From Streptomyces sp. NRRL S-87 (GTDB lineage: Bacteria; Actinomycetota; Actinomycetes; Streptomycetales; Streptomycetaceae), in the NCBI RefSeq assembly GCF_000719335.1, contig NZ_JOGB01000016.1:62001-126000 (forward strand): a DNA stretch of 64,000 nucleotides. The letters are read 5' to 3'. A program made the position numbers and the translations under genes. This document shows positions 37,617 through 46,378 of this stretch, in pieces. The notes beneath the pieces are model-generated. The model saw nothing but the letters and a program-made list of their open reading frames with translations. It made no database searches and was not told the origin of the DNA. Each line of letters starts with the position of its first letter. Position 1 is the first letter of the stretch.

Positions 37617-38024
37617 GTGCCCACGCCGTCCCCGACCGCCCCCTGCCCCTGCGGACTCCCCGCCGACTACGCGAGCTGCTGCGGCCGCTTCCACTCGGGC
37701 GCCCAGCAGGCGCCCACGGCCGAGCTCCTGATGCGTTCGCGGTTCAGCGCGTTCGCCGTCGGCGACACCGCCTACCTGATGCGGTCCTGGCACTCCACCA
37801 CCCGGCCCGGGCGACTGGAGCTGGACCCCGACCAGCGCTGGGTGCGGCTGGAGATCCTGGGCTCCGAGCGCGGCGGCCTGTTCGAGACCGAGGGCGCGGT
37901 GGAGTTCCGGGCGCACTACCGCGAGGGCGGGCACACCGGTTCACTGCACGAGAACAGCAGTTTCGCCCGCGAGGACGGCGCATGGGTCTATGTCGGCCCC
38001 CTCTCTCCGGTCGTCTTCGACTGA
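37617..38024 (+). CDS. YchJ-like protein with SEC-C zinc motif
   Basis: 135 residues, GTG 37617, 6 bp after tesB. The N-terminal CPCG...YASCCGRFH (residues 10-26) is a SEC-C-type zinc knuckle, followed by ELLMRSRFSAFAVGDTAYL and a SnoaL-like NTF2 fold (YREGGHTGSLHENSSFARE); this is the UPF0225/YchJ family. Function is unknown. Its last 84 bp overlap, in antisense, the end of the next gene. Confidence 0.88.
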   Translation: MPTPSPTAPCPCGLPADYASCCGRFHSGAQQAPTAELLMRSRFSAFAVGDTAYLMRSWHSTTRPGRLELDPDQRWVRLEILGSERGGLFETEGAVEFRAHYREGGHTGSLHENSSFAREDGAWVYVGPLSPVVFD

Positions 38025-38846
38025 CGCGTCCCCCGGCCGGGACCCGCTCGCTGCCGATCGGGCCTCGGCCAGTGCCATCCCGAGGCTCGCCGAGTACCAG
38101 ATGGTCTCGTCGGGCTCCCGGGCCCGCAGGAGCCGGTCGGCGACCTCCGCCGCCGCCGGCACGCAGGGGTGCCCGTACGGGCGCGGCGGGGCGAGGGCCG
38201 TGAGCAGGGCCCGCTCGGCCTCGTCGGGCACCACCCGTGCGAGGTCGGGTGGTTCCAGCAGGGCGGCGACCACGGCCGCCCGCTCCCACGGGTCCGCGGT
38301 CCGGGCCAGCAGCAGTCCGGTGCGGCGCCCGCGCCAGTTCCGGGCGCGCACGTCCGCCCCCGCGGCCAGCCGCTGCCGGTCCCGGGCCGGCAGCGGCCCC
38401 ACGGCCAGCCCGCGCTCGCGCACCCTGAACTCCCTCAGTTCCTGGGCGAGGTAGAGCCAGACCACCATCCGGTAGCGGTTGACCCGGTAGCCGACCGGGG
38501 TGAGGTACCCGCACCTGGTCAGGGCCCGCAGCCGCTCGGTCCCGATGCCCAGCAGGCCCGCTCCCGCTCCCGTGTTGACGGTGCGGACCCGCTCGTACAG
38601 CGCCTCGGGGAAGCCCGCGCCGCCGCGGACCCGGTCGATCTCGGCCCGGCTCCAGCGCCGCGGCCCGGCGTCCGACCGTACCAGCCCCAGCTCCACGGCC
38701 AGCTCGAACTCGGCGCGCCGCAAACCCAGTTCCTCCGCGGCCCGGTTGGCGCCCAGCGGCACCGCCGCGCGCCGCACGGTCACCGCGCCCCTCACCTTCG
38801 CCGCACGCATCCCATCGGCCGCGCGCAGCGCGTTCATCACGTCCAC
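37941..38846 (-). CDS. Uncharacterised actinomycete protein with HTH-like N-terminus (possibly DUF6397)
   Basis: 301 residues, GTG 38846 behind GGAGGAG. No enzyme motif is seen. Residues 30-72 (AAEELGLRRAEFELAVELGLV..WSRAEIDRV) resemble a MerR/excisionase-like winged helix, repeated more weakly at about 98-123 (GIGTERLRALTRCGYLTPVGY..RYRM). The rest is Arg/Ala-rich and helical. I believe it corresponds to a Streptomyces-specific family annotated DUF6397, but this is from memory. Its 3' end overlaps the convergent YchJ-like gene by 84 bp, so both can form antisense RNA. Confidence 0.72.
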   Translation of the reverse strand: MDVMNALRAADGMRAAKVRGAVTVRRAAVPLGANRAAEELGLRRAEFELAVELGLVRSDAGPRRWSRAEIDRVRGGAGFPEALYERVRTVNTGAGAGLLGIGTERLRALTRCGYLTPVGYRVNRYRMVVWLYLAQELREFRVRERGLAVGPLPARDRQRLAAGADVRARNWRGRRTGLLLARTADPWERAAVVAALLEPPDLARVVPDEAERALLTALAPPRPYGHPCVPAAAEVADRLLRAREPDETIWYSASLGMALAEARSAASGSRPGDASVEDDRREGADIDPCAVLAGETAVLVQ

Positions 38847-38958
38847 GACAGTCTCCTCCGCGAGTCGTTCAATTACTCTGCGTGAAGACCGTAGCCCGCC
38901 GTGACGACCGTCGCGCCGGCCTGTGGATAACCCTCGTCCCGGCGCGCACCGCCGCGCT

Positions 38959-39351
38959 TCACTCGCGCGAGCGCTCCGCCACCCCGAGGTGCTCGCCCAC
39001 CCGGTTGACCAGCAGCGTCATCTCGTACGCCACCTGACCGACGTCGGCCTCGGCGCCGCTGAGCACGCACAGGCTGCTGCCCTGGCCGGCGGCCATGACG
39101 AAGAGGACGCCTTCGTCGTACTCGACCATCGTCTGGCGCACCTGCCCGGCGCCGAAGTGCATGCCGGAGCCCTTGGCCAGGCTCTGCAGCCCCGCGGAGA
39201 CCGCCGCCAAGTGCTCGGCGTCCGCCCGCTCCAACCCGCCGCTCGACCCGGTGAGCAGGCCGTCGTTGGACAGCACCACCGCGTGCCGCACCTGCTGGAC
39301 CCTGCGCGTCAGATCGTCGAGCAGCCAGTCCAGCTGCTTGTCCAGCGCCAT
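38959..39351 (-). CDS. Roadblock/LC7 domain protein (solo CvnB paralogue)
   Basis: 130 residues, ATG 39351 behind GGGGAGG. The Roadblock/LC7 fold begins LDWLLDDLTRRVQQVRHAVVLSND and contains SLAKGSGMHFGAGQVRQTMVE. It is clearly paralogous to the conservon CvnB encoded at 41933-42376 (same LDWLLDDL, VRHAVVLSNDGL and SLAKG motifs). In actinomycetes such proteins act with a Ras-like GTPase and a sensor kinase. This copy has no kinase, DUF742 or GTPase partner next to it. Confidence 0.9.
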   Translation of the reverse strand: MALDKQLDWLLDDLTRRVQQVRHAVVLSNDGLLTGSSGGLERADAEHLAAVSAGLQSLAKGSGMHFGAGQVRQTMVEYDEGVLFVMAAGQGSSLCVLSGAEADVGQVAYEMTLLVNRVGEHLGVAERSRE

Positions 39352-39447
39352 GTCGTCGCCTCCCCGTTCGCGCGGTCGCCCCCGCCCCCGCGTACCTGTT
39401 CCGCCAGCCTTCCCCACCTGTGCGTTCCCGGCAAGGAGGATGGGGCC

Positions 39448-39876
39448 ATGGCGAACAGAATGACTCAAGAGGAATGGCGGGAGTTCGTCTCGCACGCGAC
39501 CCGTACCGGCAAGCTCTCGACCGTCCGCGCGGACGGGAGCCCGCACATCGCCCCTATCTGGTTCCTTCTCGACGGGGACAGCCTCGTCTTCAACACCGGC
39601 AAGCACACTGTCAAGGGGCGCAATCTGGCCCGTGACGGCCGGGCCGCCGTCTGCGTGGACGACGACCGGCCCCCCTTCTCCTACGTGCTGCTCCACGGCC
39701 GCGCGCAGCTCACCGACGACCCCGTGGAGAAGCTGCATTGGGCCACCCGCATCGCGGCCCGCTACATGGGCGAGGAGCAGGCGGAGGCGTACGGCCGCCG
39801 CAACGCGGTGCCGGAGGAGTACCTCGTCCGGCTCCACCTCGACAAGGTCGTCGCCGAACGCGGCATCGCCGACTAG
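39448..39876 (+). CDS. PPOX-class F420/FMN-dependent oxidoreductase
   Basis: 142 residues, ATG 39448 behind AAGGAGG. A split beta-barrel flavin-binding protein: GKLSTVRADGSPHIAPIWF and VKGRNLARDGRAAVCVDDD are typical of the PPOX/TIGR03618 family that binds F420 or FMN. It probably reduces a small metabolite or quinone; no specific substrate can be assigned. It faces the VOC gene, with a hairpin between them. Confidence 0.87.
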   Translation: MANRMTQEEWREFVSHATRTGKLSTVRADGSPHIAPIWFLLDGDSLVFNTGKHTVKGRNLARDGRAAVCVDDDRPPFSYVLLHGRAQLTDDPVEKLHWATRIAARYMGEEQAEAYGRRNAVPEEYLVRLHLDKVVAERGIAD

Positions 39877-39937
39877 GGTCGCTGTTCCGCTGCTCGCGGA
39901 TCGGTCGTCGGCGGCGGTTCTGCCAGGTTCCGTCGAC

Positions 39938-39979
39938 GGCCCGTCCGGTCAGCCGTTTTCGGGCGGTCCGGAACGGGCC
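39938..39979. terminator. Hairpin between convergent PPOX and VOC genes
   Basis: ggcccgtccgg (39938-39948) pairs with ccggaacgggcc (39968-39979), an 11-bp stem with one bulge around a 19-nt loop containing cgtttt. It is placed where both transcripts should end. Confidence 0.45.
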
Positions 39980-40034
39980 TCGCTCGTCGGGCAGGTCCCC
40001 CTGGGCGTGGGTGCGCGGGGCGGTCGGGCCCTGG

Positions 40035-40670
40035 TCAGATCGTGACCGGGCCGTTGGCGGTGGCGAACTCGACCGAGACCAGGCCCGGTTCCTCGTCCTC
40101 GACCCAGGTGACGTCGATCTGGTCGAGGGGGTGGTCGGCCGGTTCGCCGAGGAATTCGGCGATGGAGGCGGCGTCGCCGGCGATGGAGACCCCGTGGATG
40201 GTGGTGGAGGTGCGCGGGTCGGCGCTCGGGCGTTCCTCGATCGGGACCAACCACTGCAGGAAGTAGGGCAGCTGCGGGTCCTCCAGCAGTTCCAGCAGGC
40301 CGATCTGCTTCCACCTCAGGTCGAACCCGTCGGGGCGGACACGGTGGCCCTCGGCCGCGGTGCGGCCGAGGCGGGCCTCGACCGGGGCGATGTCGTCGAC
40401 GGAGACCACCCAACCGAGCCAGCCGCCGCCCTCGGCGGCGCGGCGCGCGACCGCCTGGCCGAAGGGTGCGCGGTCGGCGGCGGGGTGATCGAGTGTGGTG
40501 ACGACCTCGACGTAGGTGCCGCCGCTCAGCGGGAGAACGAAGTTGCGCGTGCCGAATCGCGGGTGCACGCCCCCGTCGACGAACCCGGCGCCGAGGGCCG
40601 ATCCGATCCACTGGACGGTCGAGACGAAGCTGTCGCGGGCCACCGCATAGGACACGTGATCAAGTCGCAC
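40035..40670 (-). CDS. VOC-family (glyoxalase-like) protein
   Basis: 211 residues, GTG 40670 (MRLDHVSYAV). Two glyoxalase-like beta-alpha-beta-beta-beta units: the first around residues 1-110 and a second at about 130-210 (IHGVSIAGDAASIAEFLG). HVSY and GGTYVEVVTTLDHP supply potential metal ligands H5 and E56. The family includes glyoxalase I, dioxygenases and antibiotic-binding proteins; which one applies here is unclear. The 209 bp upstream (40671-40879) is a low-complexity cccgacgcc-rich stretch without a gene. Confidence 0.8.
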   Translation of the reverse strand: MRLDHVSYAVARDSFVSTVQWIGSALGAGFVDGGVHPRFGTRNFVLPLSGGTYVEVVTTLDHPAADRAPFGQAVARRAAEGGGWLGWVVSVDDIAPVEARLGRTAAEGHRVRPDGFDLRWKQIGLLELLEDPQLPYFLQWLVPIEERPSADPRTSTTIHGVSIAGDAASIAEFLGEPADHPLDQIDVTWVEDEEPGLVSVEFATANGPVTI

Positions 40671-40879
40671 TGCGCCAGTGTGCCCCGACAACCCGTACAA
40701 AGCCCGACGCCACGCCCGACGCCGGGCCCGACGCCGCAGGCCACGTCCGACGCCCCGGCCGCGTCCGCCGTGGCGCCCGCTCCGCCCGCCCCGACTGCCC
40801 GACCGCTGCTGGACGCCGCTGGGGGCCCGGCCGAGCGGCCGAGCGCCCGTCCGACCGGACGCCCGGCCCCGGCGATCCG

Positions 40880-41500
40880 TCAGACCGCGCCGGGCCGGGC
40901 CTCCACCGCGTCGAGGAGGCGGGCGGTGTGCACGCGGCCGGCGTACTCCACCAGGCGGATCAGGACCTCCTTGCCCGAGTCCTTGTCGCGGGCGTCGCAC
41001 AGCACCACCGGCGTGCCCTGCTCCAGGTCGAGGGCCTGGGAGACCTCGTGCGCGCCGTACCTGCGGGCCCCGGGGAAGCAGTTCACGGCCACCACGAACG
41101 GGATGCGGCGGTGCTCGAAGTAGTCGACGGCGGGGAAGCAGTCCTCCAACCGCCGCGTGTCGGCGAGCACCACCGCCCCCAGCGCGCCCTGCGACAGCTC
41201 GTCCCACAGGAACCAGAACCGGTCCTGCCCCGGCGTCCCGAACAGGTAGAGGGACAACCCGGCGCGGATGGTGATCCGCCCGAAGTCCATGGCCACCGTG
41301 GTGGTGCGCTTCTGGTCGACCCCTCCGGTGTCGTCGACCAGTTCACCGGCCTCGCTCAGCTGCTCCTCCGTGCGCAGCGGCCGGATCTCGCTGACCGCGC
41401 CCACGAGGGTGGTCTTGCCCACCCCGAAGCCGCCGGCCACGAGGATCTTCAGGGCGAGGGCGGCCAGTTCGCCGCCCGCCGAGCCGTCGTCCTGTCCCAT
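40880..41500 (-). CDS. cvnD: Conservon GTPase CvnD (Ras-like)
   Basis: 206 residues starting at ATG 41500, whose A is shared with the TGA stop of the preceding cvnC; a GTG at 41503 is an alternative. G1 GGFGVGKTT (residues about 24-32), the switch and G3 region TPGQDRFWF and G4 NCFPGA (an NKxD variant) define the ATP/GTP-binding domain typical of MglA-like conservon GTPases. The conserved LFGTPGQ is present. In Streptomyces the four Cvn proteins form a membrane complex resembling a eukaryotic G-protein-coupled system and influence antibiotic production and development. Confidence 0.92.
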   Translation of the reverse strand: MGQDDGSAGGELAALALKILVAGGFGVGKTTLVGAVSEIRPLRTEEQLSEAGELVDDTGGVDQKRTTTVAMDFGRITIRAGLSLYLFGTPGQDRFWFLWDELSQGALGAVVLADTRRLEDCFPAVDYFEHRRIPFVVAVNCFPGARRYGAHEVSQALDLEQGTPVVLCDARDKDSGKEVLIRLVEYAGRVHTARLLDAVEARPGAV

Positions 41501-41916
41501 CACAACGCTCGCAATCCTTCGATGACTTCACGCAGAATCCGCTCGTCCGGCAGCCGGGCGGGCGGTACCGGGCGGCTCACCCGTACGTGACCGCCTTCCA
41601 GCAGGTCACCCAGCAGCACCCGTACGACGCCCACCGGCAGGTCCGCCTCCGCCGAGAGCTCGGCCACGGACTGGGTCTCGGCCCGGCACAGGGACAGCAG
41701 CGCCCGGTGCTCGGGCCCCAGCAGCGACTCGGCCGCCGCGTCGGTACCGCCCGGGTCGACGACGACCAGGGCGATCAGGTCGAAGCGCACCCCGCTCGGT
41801 CCCGGTCTGGTGCGCCCGCCGGTCATCGCGTACGGGCGCACCAGGGGCCCGGCGTCGGCGTCGTACCACCGTCCGCCGCCCGCCGGGGGCGCGGCCGCCT
41901 CCCGTCCACCCGCCAT
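41500..41916 (-). CDS. cvnC: Conservon DUF742 protein CvnC
   Basis: 138 residues. The DUF742 core starts PLVRPYAMTGGRTRP (24-38) and continues through LGPEHRALLSLCRAETQSVAELSAEA to the winged-helix-like LPVGVVRVLLGDLLEGGHVRV. It probably carries a nucleic-acid- or protein-binding winged helix. It is translationally coupled to cvnD (one shared base) and follows cvnB by 16 bp. Confidence 0.92.
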   Translation of the reverse strand: MAGGREAAAPPAGGGRWYDADAGPLVRPYAMTGGRTRPGPSGVRFDLIALVVVDPGGTDAAAESLLGPEHRALLSLCRAETQSVAELSAEADLPVGVVRVLLGDLLEGGHVRVSRPVPPARLPDERILREVIEGLRAL

Positions 41917-41932
41917 GGTCAGCCCCGCCCCG

Positions 41933-42376
41933 TCAGCCCGCGGCCGGCGGGTGCGGGACGAACCGCGGCGGGGTGTAGAGGTGCTCCCCCACCCGCTTCA
42001 CGAGCCGCGCCATCTCGTACGCGATGAGACCGATGTCGGCGGTGGCGGCGCTGAGCACCGCCAGGCACGAACCGTCCCCCGCGGCGGCGACGAAGAGGAA
42101 GCCGTCGTCCATCTCGACCATCGTCTGGCGCACGCCCCCGACCGCGAAGTGCCGGCCGGCGCCCTTGGCCAGGCTGTGGAAGCCGGAGGCCACGGCGGCA
42201 AGGTGCTCGGCGTCCTCACGGCTGAGGGCGCTGGAGGCACCCACCGCGAGGCCGTCGTTGGACAGCACCACCGCGTGTCGGACCTCGCGGACCCGGACCA
42301 CCAGATCGTCCAGCAGCCAGTCCAGCTCGCCGGACCTGCGGGCGGAGTCCCTGTCGACTCTGTGGTGTTCGATCAC
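41933..42376 (-). CDS. cvnB: Conservon roadblock protein CvnB
   Basis: 147 residues, GTG 42376 overlapping the cvnA stop (GTGA). Roadblock/LC7 motifs LDWLLDDLVVRVREVRHAVVLSND and MVEMDDGFLFVAAAGDGSCLAVLS are present. In conservons this protein links the CvnA kinase-like sensor with the CvnD GTPase. It is the complex-embedded paralogue of the solo roadblock gene at 38959-39351. Confidence 0.92.
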   Translation of the reverse strand: MIEHHRVDRDSARRSGELDWLLDDLVVRVREVRHAVVLSNDGLAVGASSALSREDAEHLAAVASGFHSLAKGAGRHFAVGGVRQTMVEMDDGFLFVAAAGDGSCLAVLSAATADIGLIAYEMARLVKRVGEHLYTPPRFVPHPPAAG

Positions 42377-45228
42377 GAGCGTTCTCCTTCGGTGCCTGCG
42401 TGGGTGGCTTCGTCCGCGCCCCGGGCCCAGCCCGCGCGGTAGGCGGCCATGCGGTCGCGGGCCTGCTCGGGGGTGAGGCCGGACGGGTCCTCGGGGGCGC
42501 GGGTGCCGGCCGCCGCCTCGGGTGGGGCGACCTCACGCAGCTGGGGGACGAGGCTGGCCTGGCGTACGCGGCGGGGAAGTCCGGTGACGGTGCCGGCGGC
42601 GGTACGGGGCGCCGGGGCGGCCGGAACGCGCTGCCGCAGGGCGGTGACGGGGGCCGGCGGCGGGTCCTCGGCGACGGGACGGGACTCCGCGCCCCGGCCC
42701 GCAGGCGCTGCCGGCCCGGGTCGGGGAGTCCGGCCCGGCTCCGCGGGCGGGCGTACGGGCTCGGAACCGGCGCCGGACGCGGGCGGCTGCCCACCGCGTA
42801 GGGGCTCGTGGCCGCGTACGGGCTCCCCGCCACCGACGGGCGCCGGCTCGGGAACGGAACTCCGGGGTTGTGCCGGGAAGGACCACGGGACGGACCCGTC
42901 GATCCCGGGGAGGTCGACGCCGGCACGGTCGCTGCCGACGCGGTCGGTGATGCCGGCGCGGTCGGCGACGCTGGCGCGGTCGGTGGTGCCGACGCGATCG
43001 GCGCGGCCGGCTCGGTCGGTGATGCCGGCGCGGTCGGTGCCCGCCGCGCGCGCCGGTACGGGCCGGGCGCCGCGCACCGGGATGCGCAGGTCCGCGGCCT
43101 GCTCCGCGCGCTCCTCCGCCCCCCGGGGGCGCTCGGCGGACCCCGCCGGCAGGGCGCCTTGCAGGAGGGCGGTCGGCAGCAGCACGACGGCGGTGGTGCC
43201 GCCGTAGGGCGAGGTGCGCAGGTGCACCCGGACGTGGTGGCGGGCGGCCAGCCGGCTGACCACGAACAGCCCGAGCCGGTCGCTGTCGAACAGGTCGAGC
43301 GCCTCGGACCGCTCGATCCGCCGGTTGGCCTCGGCCAGCCGTTCCGGGCCCATGCCGAGCCCGCGGTCCTCCACCTCCAGCACGTAGCCGTTGCCCACCG
43401 GCTCGCCGCTGACCCGGACCTTGGTGTGCGGGGGCGAGAACTGCGCGGCGTTCTCGATCAGTTCGGCCAGCAGGTGGGTGAGGTCCGCGACGGCCCCGCC
43501 GATGACCCCGGCCTCCGGCAGCCCGCGGACCTCGACGCGCGGGTAGTCCTCGATCTCGGAGACCGCGGCCCGGACCACGTTCGTCAGCGGCACGGGCATC
43601 CGCCAGGCGCGGCCGGGCGCGGCCCCGGAGAGGATGATCAGGCTCTCCGCGTGGCGGCGCATGCGGGTGGTGAGGTGGTCCAGGCGGAAGAGGTCGCCGA
43701 GTTCGTTCGGGTCGTCGGCGCGCCGCTCCATCGAGTCCAGCAGGTTGAGCTGCCGGTGGACGAGCACCTGGCTGCGCCGGGCGAGGTTCACGAACACCCC
43801 GGAGACCCCGTTGGCCAGCTCGGCGCGCTCGACGGCGGCGCCGAGGGCCGCCCGGTGCACGGTCGCGAGGGCTTCTCCGACCTGGCCGACCTCGTCCTCG
43901 GCGGGCGGACCGGCCGGGGTCTCGGCGGCCACGTCGATCTCCTCGCCGGCACGCAGCCGGTCCATGGCGTGCGGGAGTTTGTGGTGGGCGATCTCCAGGG
44001 CGCCGTTGCGCAGCGCGACGAGTTCGACGACCAGGCCGCGGCCGATGCGCACCGAGATGACGAGCGAGGCGGCCACGGCGGCCAGGCCGAGGAGCACGGC
44101 CGCGCCCGCCCCGCTGACCAGCCCGCCGACGAGCGGGGTGGTGCGGTCGGCGGCCCGGTCGGTGCGGGCCGAGGCGGCGGTGTCGCGCATCGCGTCCGCC
44201 ACCGCCCGCCGCGCGGCCTCCCAGCCGGCCGGGACCGCCTGCTTGCCGGTGGCGCCGAGGACCCGGTCCTCCGCGGCGACGAGGCCGGCGTACCCGGCGC
44301 TCCCGGCGGCGGTCCGCCAGCGGGCCCGCTGTGCGGCCGGCAGGTCGGGGGCCGCGGAGTCGGTGAGGGCGCGGCGGCCCGCCGCCGCGGCGGCGAAGCG
44401 GCGTACGGTCTCGGGCGTGAGGCGGCCGTCGGCGTGCGCGGCGAGCAGCGCGTCCTCGCGCGCGAGCAGTTCGGCGGCGCGGTCGAACTCCAGCAGGACC
44501 CGCGCGTCGGCGCCCTGTGCTCCGTCCCGCTGGCCCACGAGCGCCCCCTGGACGGTGAAGGCGGCGTCGACGGCCCCGGAGTAGAGGTCGAGCGCGGCCG
44601 CCGCGGTGGTCCTGCGGGCCGTGACGTCGGTGCGCGAGACGGAGAGGGCCTCGGCGCCGGCGACGAAGGCGCGGAGCCGCCGGGCGACCTCGACGGGGTA
44701 GTCGCCGGCGTCCGCGACGGTGTTGCGGACGCCCAGGCGCAGGGCCGCGACGGCTGCGTCGGTACGGCGGCCCTGCGCGTCGAGCGCGGCCTCCCGGTCG
44801 GCGCCGGGCGCGGCCAGGAAGCGTACGGCGGCGATACGTTCCGCCTGGAGCTCGGCCACCGTCGCGGCGACCGGCCCCCGCACCTCGGTGTCCGCGCGCT
44901 GCAGGCGGCTCAGCCGCGCCACGTCGTGGGCCGTGCCGACGGTGGCGAACGCCCACAGGGCCAGCAGGGACACCACCGGCACCATCAGCAGCGAGATGAT
45001 CTTCGCGCGCACGGTCCGCGGCCGCAGGCTCGGCCAGGGCCGGCCGCCGGGGCGCTCGGGCGACCCGCCGGCCGTTCCCCCCGCGCGTCCGGACCTGGTG
45101 GGGTCCGGGCCGGTCCTGTCCTCCGGGCGCTCCTCGGCCGGCGGGCCCGCGTGCGCGCGGCGGCCGCGCGCCGCGGGCGCGGGCAGCGCGGGTGCTCCGG
45201 CGTCCGGGGTTCTGCGGGGTGTGCGCAT
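42373..45228 (-). CDS. cvnA: Conservon sensor histidine kinase-like protein CvnA
   Basis: 951 residues, ATG 45228 behind GAGGAG. A disordered Pro/Arg-rich N-terminus (1-70), membrane helix at about 78-98, an extracellular nitrate-sensing-like (NIT) helical region (about 100-365), a second helix at about 370-392, a HAMP-like linker, and an HATPase_c domain (N-box ELIENAAQFSPPH, G1 VEDRGLGMG). No classic phosphoacceptor H-box is obvious, as is usual for CvnA. The C-terminal about 250 residues are disordered and contain a six-residue TDRAGI-type repeat coded by an 18-bp minisatellite. Confidence 0.9.
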   Translation of the reverse strand: MRTPRRTPDAGAPALPAPAARGRRAHAGPPAEERPEDRTGPDPTRSGRAGGTAGGSPERPGGRPWPSLRPRTVRAKIISLLMVPVVSLLALWAFATVGTAHDVARLSRLQRADTEVRGPVAATVAELQAERIAAVRFLAAPGADREAALDAQGRRTDAAVAALRLGVRNTVADAGDYPVEVARRLRAFVAGAEALSVSRTDVTARRTTAAAALDLYSGAVDAAFTVQGALVGQRDGAQGADARVLLEFDRAAELLAREDALLAAHADGRLTPETVRRFAAAAAGRRALTDSAAPDLPAAQRARWRTAAGSAGYAGLVAAEDRVLGATGKQAVPAGWEAARRAVADAMRDTAASARTDRAADRTTPLVGGLVSGAGAAVLLGLAAVAASLVISVRIGRGLVVELVALRNGALEIAHHKLPHAMDRLRAGEEIDVAAETPAGPPAEDEVGQVGEALATVHRAALGAAVERAELANGVSGVFVNLARRSQVLVHRQLNLLDSMERRADDPNELGDLFRLDHLTTRMRRHAESLIILSGAAPGRAWRMPVPLTNVVRAAVSEIEDYPRVEVRGLPEAGVIGGAVADLTHLLAELIENAAQFSPPHTKVRVSGEPVGNGYVLEVEDRGLGMGPERLAEANRRIERSEALDLFDSDRLGLFVVSRLAARHHVRVHLRTSPYGGTTAVVLLPTALLQGALPAGSAERPRGAEERAEQAADLRIPVRGARPVPARAAGTDRAGITDRAGRADRVGTTDRASVADRAGITDRVGSDRAGVDLPGIDGSVPWSFPAQPRSSVPEPAPVGGGEPVRGHEPLRGGQPPASGAGSEPVRPPAEPGRTPRPGPAAPAGRGAESRPVAEDPPPAPVTALRQRVPAAPAPRTAAGTVTGLPRRVRQASLVPQLREVAPPEAAAGTRAPEDPSGLTPEQARDRMAAYRAGWARGADEATHAGTEGERS
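42916..43043. repeat. 18-bp minisatellite in the CvnA tail
   Basis: About seven imperfect copies of an 18-bp unit (consensus gcggtcggtgatgccggc on the plus strand) code on the minus strand for TDRAGI, ADRVGT, TDRASV and similar hexapeptides. Units vary at one to three positions, so the array is diverged rather than freshly expanded. Confidence 0.75.
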
Positions 45229-45389
45229 GGGCTCCTCGATCGGGCTGACGGTGCGGGCGGGGGGAGGGGGACGGGAGGGAGACGGAGAAGGTCAGGGCGG
45301 ACGGCGGACGGGGGTGTCGCGGTCGTCGGCGGGACGGCGCGTGCGGCCCGGCCGTGCGGTGCCGGCCTCGGCGCGGGGCGCGGCGACCG

Positions 45390-46211
45390 CTACGCCGTCC
45401 GTGGCGCTGAACCCGTCCCGACGCCCGGCCCCTGCCCCTGCGCCTGCGCGTGCTCGCCGAGGCGCTGTGCCGAGGCGGAGGCCGCCCGCTCGTCGGCGGT
45501 CGGGGACAGGGCGACGAACGCGGAGGTGAGGAAGAGGTAGGAGCCGAGCCCCACGGCCAGCGGGAAGATGAACTGCATGGCGGTGGCCCCGGGGAGGGCC
45601 GCGTCGGAGGGGGTGACGCGGACCGCGACGGCCGTCATCCCCGTGTAGTGCATGCTGCTGACCGCGGCGCCCATGACGAGGGAGGCGCCCGCGACGGCGA
45701 GCGGGGACCTGATGTTCAGCGCGGCCCAGAGGGCGGCGGTGGCGGCGACGACGGCGATCGCGACGGAGAGGACCACGGTGAGCGGGTCGTACGTGATGTC
45801 ACCGTGCAGCCGAAGCGCCGCCATCCCGAGGTAGTGCATGCTCGCCACGCCGAGCCCGGTGGTGAGGCCGCCGAGGACGAGGGACCGGCCCCGGTCGCGC
45901 CCGTAGCCGACGGCGAACACCCCAGCACCCACCACGACCATGGCGCCGAGGAGGCTGAGGATCGTCAGCGGCACGTTGAAATGGATCTCGGTGCCCGTGA
46001 CGCTGAAGCCGAGCATCGCGACGAAGTGCATGGTCCAGATGCCGGTGCCGATGGCGGAGGCGGCGGTCAGGAGCCAGTTGCGGCGGGAGCGTCCGGTCGC
46101 GGCGAGCGCGTGGACGGTGCAGCGCAGTCCGAGGGCGGCGCCGATGCATGCCATCACGTACGACAGCACGGGTGTCAGCCAGCCGTAGGCGGCGTGGTCC
46201 AGGTGTCCCAT
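45390..46211 (-). CDS. MHYT-domain integral membrane sensor protein
   Basis: 273 residues, ATG 46211; no good ribosome-binding site, and TAGCGT 7 bp upstream suggests a near-leaderless message. Seven membrane helices carry three copies of the MHYT-type motif: TMHFVAM (about 60-66), SMHYLGM (about 125-131) and SMHYTGM (about 187-193). MHYT domains are proposed to bind copper and sense O2, CO or NO. There is no attached GGDEF, EAL or kinase domain, so signalling, if any, needs a separate partner. The cytoplasmic tail is Gln/Gly-rich. Confidence 0.88.
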   Translation of the reverse strand: MGHLDHAAYGWLTPVLSYVMACIGAALGLRCTVHALAATGRSRRNWLLTAASAIGTGIWTMHFVAMLGFSVTGTEIHFNVPLTILSLLGAMVVVGAGVFAVGYGRDRGRSLVLGGLTTGLGVASMHYLGMAALRLHGDITYDPLTVVLSVAIAVVAATAALWAALNIRSPLAVAGASLVMGAAVSSMHYTGMTAVAVRVTPSDAALPGATAMQFIFPLAVGLGSYLFLTSAFVALSPTADERAASASAQRLGEHAQAQGQGPGVGTGSAPRTA

Positions 46212-46378
46212 GGCCCAGGGACGCTAGTCCGGGTGACGGCGCGAACAGGGGGCGCATTTCGAAAGCTGCTGGAATATGACAGGGATACGTTCGCATCCGA
46301 TCACACGCGGTGCCATCGGATTCACGGAATGTATGGAACCCCCGGAGCGCCGCCGCGCCGGTGCGGGATCATGGGCGC

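Noticed and set aside
42916..43043. CRISPR-like spaced repeats
   Set aside because: Units are 18 bp, contiguous, in frame inside cvnA and have no unique spacers.
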